64,000 nucleotides of DNA from positions 152,001-216,000 of the forward strand of contig JAJAGP010000341.1 in NCBI GenBank assembly GCA_025084515.1. Reading direction: 5' to 3'. Under the pieces are notes generated by a model. The model was not told the origin of the DNA and made no database searches. It saw nothing but the letters and a program-made list of their open reading frames with translations. The stretch is from Ancistrus triradiatus. Lineage: Eukaryota; Chordata; Actinopteri; Siluriformes; Loricariidae. A program made the translations under genes and the position numbers. This document shows positions 60,055 through 64,000 of this stretch, one piece after another. Within the stretch, counting starts at the first letter, position 1, and each line of letters begins with the position of its first letter.

Positions 60055-61255
60055 ACTCCCACAAGCGTTGCTGACCTTTCCAAAACCGGTACAGCTCACA
60101 TTAATGTTGGAGAGAGAGAGAGTGCAATACGTGGGACCTCGTGGGTCAATAATGACCAAGTTGACTCGGCACTGAGTTCAATCATAACTACAGTACATAT
60201 TATTCGTCATGAGGGTTCGTTAAGGTCAAGTGCTAAAGCGCTTGGTACAAAAGTGTTCACGTGACCCGGTCCTCCGCCTCCGGGACGTATTTGTCTTCTG
60301 CCATAAACACTGACACTTCTCAGGAAGAACACAGTACCCCAGTGCACCCTGCCATGCCAGCCCCTTTTTAATCCAGTGTGAGTTTGTTATTTATTGTGTA
60401 TATTTTGTCATCAGTATTGTAGCCAAAGAGGATTTCCTGTGCCAAAAATGTGCAAGTGTGCTCCGTCTTCTGTTGTTTTTGTTTTTACACGTAAAGGTGC
60501 TAAAACACACAGGGAAGGTTTTGACGTACCTCAACTGTCACAGTTTTGTCCAAGGAACCAGCTCAGGCGTGTTATCAGGATCGCTGAGCCATGAAACAGA
60601 AGGGCATCGATTTTTTGCTGTTTCATCATTTGTCATGTGTAGCTCTTCAGCGCTTTAGAATCACTGTTGGTCGTATTTAGAATGGCACATTTCCTGATGC
60701 TTGATCTGTGTTTTTACGATGTTGGAGTTTGGCGCAGTGCAGGACGCTGGCGTCACAACATCGGTCACTTTCCTTCGCATAAGGGATGGGCAGGGATTCT
60801 GATATGTGGACAGCACAGCATGCAATTTTCATACATAATCTTGCAAAAATCCTTGACTTTGGGGTGATGTTAATGGGGCTATCTCGAGGGAACAAGGGTT
60901 GCCCCCCTCAAGCATAAAGAAAACAGCTGACATGTTTGGAGAAAGCCTGTAGAAAGGTTTATAAAGTTGTCATGGGGTCTTGCAAACATCATCCTAAAGA
61001 AGTTGTGACCAAATAACTCATCTTTTGCTCAATGCTTTAGGGTATACGTCCTGATTTAAATGGTTGGTTGCACTGCCAAAGGTATTTGATTGTAGGTGTT
61101 TTATGTCTATCAATTTCAAATGATGGGGGTTCTGAGAATTTGACCGCCTTTTGCCAATCTGAAAGGGCGAGTCTGATCCTGAGTGAGCCACTAGTGTTCA
61201 AACACTGTCAGTGGCCAAGTGGAACACACTTGGAAATGGGATCAGCAATTTTGTA

Positions 61256-61405
61256 TGCACGAGGTCATAGATTGGATTCCCCCTTCCATACACATACAAT
61301 GGTAGACACCAAGGTTGGTTTTCCCCTTTCATACACATGAGGTCATAGATGCTCGAGATTGGTCCCTTCCTCTCATACACAAGCTGAGGTCATAGATGCC
61401 CGAGA
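61256..61405. repeat. Degenerate tandem repeat in the mmp11 3' region
   Basis: GAGGTCATAGAT occurs three times (near 61260, 61339, 61386), each with a CATACACA word nearby and twice followed by GCTCGAGAT or GCCCGAGAT. Units of roughly 50-80 bases, uneven. Confidence 0.7.
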
Positions 61406-61909
61406 TAGGGCAGGGAGTTGCAGGATTGAGAGGATGAGTTTAATTTGTCTTCAGAAATCACTGACGCTAGCTCCGATAAGCGTAAGATTCCACATCATAA
61501 GTAATTAAGAGTCGTTATCTGAACCCAAACACCCCAAAGGGCCGTCACAACTTAGGCTAAACACCTGTATCTGCAATTGTACAAATTTAACTGCAGGACC
61601 TGTATTAGTGTCATACTTGTTTATTTATCATACTTGAGTATTTTGGCATGAAAACCAACATTTCACTGGATTTCTGCCCATCCCTGCTTGTATTCTTTAG
61701 TAGATCTTTGTAACACAGCTCAGGAAGCAAGCTGTGGTGTAACCCAGAAGCACTGGTATTGCGGTAGTGACCACGAACTTGTACAGCACTGTATCGATGT
61801 TCCATATAATCGCTCATGTAATCTCCCGTCTGCTTTCTCTCCTTTAATCGCGATCATAATTACTGTGTAAATACGTTTGTACAAAGAACTGTATTATATT
61901 TTTTGCTTC

Positions 61910-61915
61910 AATAAA
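61910..61915 (+). terminator. mmp11: Polyadenylation signal of mmp11
   Basis: AATAAA followed by a T-rich stretch (GTTTCCTTCTTTCTTATACT). It is the first convincing signal after the stop codon. Confidence 0.6.
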
Positions 61916-61964
61916 AGTTTCCTTCTTTCTTATACTGAGATCTCCTTATTTTTGCTAGCAGTGT

Positions 61965-62240
61965 GGGCGAAGCCAAGGCGCTTTGTCCAGTCTGTTGTTA
62001 TATCAAAACTAGACTACTGCATCGCTCTGGCAGGTCAAAACAGAGCAGCAGCACGTCTGGCTTTCAATATACCCAAATTCCACCTCACTGCTGCATCCCC
62101 TTTACTAGCTTCTGCATCAGATTGAAAACACTTAGGCTCACATATAAAGCTAAAGGCTCCAATCAAACCATGCTCTCGTCCATGTAAGACTAAAGGAAGG
62201 CAAGGATCAAGTTCTCTCTACTGAAGATTTCAATGAACGC
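61965..62240 (+). mobile_element. LINE reverse transcriptase fragment (L2/CR1-like)
   Basis: It reads RRFVQSVVISKLDYCIALAG, then NRAAARLAFNIPKF and, in another frame, LTYKAKG: the C-terminal thumb region common to these elements. Frameshifts and stops present. Confidence 0.75.
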
Positions 62241-62552
62241 TGGAATGGCTGAGTCTCTTGCGTCTTCCAACATGGAAGAAACAACAGCAAGAACTGTTTT
62301 TCATCCGATTCATGGACTGGGTTTCCATGGCCTAGCTGTAGCACAAAAGCTCAAGATAAGCCTGTGTACTGCCGAGCATCAGTCAAGTGGTGTAAAGCAC
62401 ACTGTCATTGGACTCACACTCACTCACCCACTTAATCCAATTCAGAGGCAACCTTAGAACCCCAGACAGGGTGCCATACCATTGCAGTCACTTACTCATA
62501 CTGGAACACTTTAGAGACCGAATACATGTCTTTGAAATGTTGGAGGCAACTA

Positions 62553-63375
62553 CAGTGGTCCTTGACAGTTTGTGGAACCTTTAGAATTTCTGCATAAATA
62601 TGACCTAAAACATCATAAGACTTTCACACAAGTCTTAAAAGTAGATAAAGAGAACCCAGTTAAACAAATGACACAAAATATTATACTTGGTCATTTATTT
62701 ATTGAGGAAAATGATCCAATATTACATATTAGTGAGTGGCAAAAGTATGTGAGCCTTTGCTTTCAGTATCTGGTGTGACCCCCCTGTGCAGCATTAACTG
62801 CAACTAAACGTTTCCTGTAACTGTTGATCAGTCCTGCACACCGGCTTGGAGGAATTTTAGCCCATTCCAGAACAGCAGAACAGCTTCAGCTCTGGGATGT
62901 TGGTGGGTTTCCTCACATTAACTGCTCGCTTCAGGTCCTTTCACAACATTCCAAAATATTAACTTTATTCTGTGGTAGAACGGCTTGTGTGCTTAGGGTC
63001 GTTGTCTTGATACATGACCCACCTTCTCTTGAGATTCAGTTCATGGACAGATGTCCTGACATTTTCCTTTAGAATTCTCTGATATCATTCAGAATTCATT
63101 GTTCCATCAACGATGGCAAGCCGTCCTGGCCCAGATGCAGCAAAACAGGCCCAAACCATGATACTACCACCACCATGTTTCACAGATGGGATAAGGTTCT
63201 TATGCTGGAATGCAGTGTTTTCCTTTCTCCAAACATAACGCTTTTCTTCTAAACCAAAAAGTTCTATTTTGGTCTCATCCGTCCACAAAACAATCTTCCA
63301 ATAGCCTTCTGGCTTGTCCACATGATCTTTAGCAAACTGCAGACGAGCAGCAATGTTCTTTTTGGAGAACATCTG
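62553..63375 (-). mobile_element. Tc1-like transposon, 5'-truncated copy
   Basis: The terminal repeat CAGTGGTCCTTGACAGTTTG lies at the plus-strand left end after a TA. The rest is the reverse of a Tc1 transposase gene; the other terminus is missing and the copy stops abruptly near 63375. There are internal deletions near 62965 and in the stretch that should encode the catalytic centre. Confidence 0.85.
63085..63372 (-). pseudogene. Tc1 transposase fragment
   Basis: A 95-residue open segment starting MFSKKNIAARLQFAKDHVDK, with the first catalytic aspartate in VLWTDETKIELFG, then KHGGGSIMVWACFAASGPGR. The DNA-binding region is lost and the frame breaks after GTMNSE. Confidence 0.9.
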
Positions 63376-64000
63376 TGAATATTGGTAGAGGATAAACCCA
63401 AAGCGTGGAGTGATGGACCCAAAACTGGGCGCAGAAGCAATTCACAAGGCCACCACCACTACAATAGCCCAGCTTCACGTTCTGATAGTTCTTCCCAACC
63501 AGAAAAAGAGATAGACAGTAAACAGAGAACCCTGCTGGACCTGTAATAGACCAAAGTCCCATAAAGCACCTCTGTTTACACCCAGTCAATGGAATAGGCT
63601 CTGGACCTAGAGCTCTGTTCAAGAGTAGAAATGGAGAAAAGTACAGCACATATGGATGTGAAGTTTTGGCGTCCATGCACTGTACTTAAGAATACCAAAC
63701 GTGGATGCACTCAAAGCTTGCAGTGTTTATCTCCTAAAGTCCTATTTCATTCCACTCCTGGTCTGGTTCTGTTTAAACCAAAAGGTCACGCTGTGTTATT
63801 GAGAAGCAGATGTTTCACATTTCTCATCCCCCCCATTAAAAATGAACTTGCCATAAAGCTTTAATTTGCTTTATGCACGTTATGTATACATATATTATTA
63901 GTATTGGATATTAACTTGAATAGTATTAGAGCCAAATGCCTCAACGAACATTAATCCACTTTAGGAAGTTTGGCTGTAAGGGCCTGCAGGAGTAAGTCTT
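63376..64000. other. No gene seen
   Basis: Intergenic sequence after the truncated Tc1 copy, without recognisable coding or repeat structure. Confidence 0.4.

Larger units (their letters stand above)
60055..61935 (+). other. mmp11: mmp11 3' untranslated region
   Basis: About 1.9 kb from the stop to just beyond the AATAAA at 61910. It contains a (GA)n run at 60110-60121 and a degenerate repeat at 61256-61405. No coding frame of note. Confidence 0.6.

Noticed and set aside
61256..61405. CRISPR-like array of direct repeats
   Set aside because: Repeats are uneven and degenerate, in a vertebrate 3' untranslated region; no array architecture.

Overview
The window is vertebrate nuclear DNA, almost certainly from a teleost fish. 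The genes are split by GT-AG introns. The spaces between exons are filled with Tc1/mariner transposons and their short derivatives, tRNA-derived SINEs, LINE fragments and long (CA)n/(AT)n microsatellites. The SINE family, with its tail CGCTCTGGATAAGGGCGTCTGCTAAATG-like (given in pieces below), recalls ostariophysan fishes such as catfishes, but that placement is inference.

Two protein-coding genes can be assembled exon by exon. On the minus strand at the left edge lie the first seven coding exons of atp8b1, a P4-ATPase phospholipid flippase (start codon at 9968, running left and leaving the window after 1205). On the plus strand at the right lies a complete mmp11 gene (stromelysin-3, a secreted matrix metalloproteinase). 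It has eight coding exons from 39514 to 60054, encodes 491 residues, and has a TATA box just upstream and a polyadenylation signal at 61910. All exon phases agree in both genes. The two genes are divergent.

Region by region: 1-10 kb is atp8b1 with several intronic transposons, one of them a Tc1 element carrying a nested LINE. 10-24 kb is probably the long 5' intron of atp8b1 if the CpG-rich block at 24.1-24.5 kb is its promoter; it contains paired MITEs, microsatellites, a SINE dimer, an isolated signal-peptide-like exon on the plus strand (12.8 kb) and an isolated ISRE/TATA promoter-like block (16.8 kb). 24.5-39.3 kb has no recognisable gene and holds a hAT-like MITE, a decayed Tc1 element and SINE remnants. 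39.4-62 kb is mmp11, with a 10.7-kb first intron that hosts another Tc1 element, a Tc1 with a nested SINE, and other repeats. 62-64 kb holds LINE and Tc1 fragments.

The two genes have no known joint function: ATP8B1 flips lipids in membranes, and MMP11 is a furin-activated extracellular protease. I found no CRISPR, operon, integrated virus or clearly new molecular system. The most interesting leads are the orphan signal-peptide-like exon, the orphan ISRE/TATA block, and the duplicated site that preserves the state before a Tc1 insertion.
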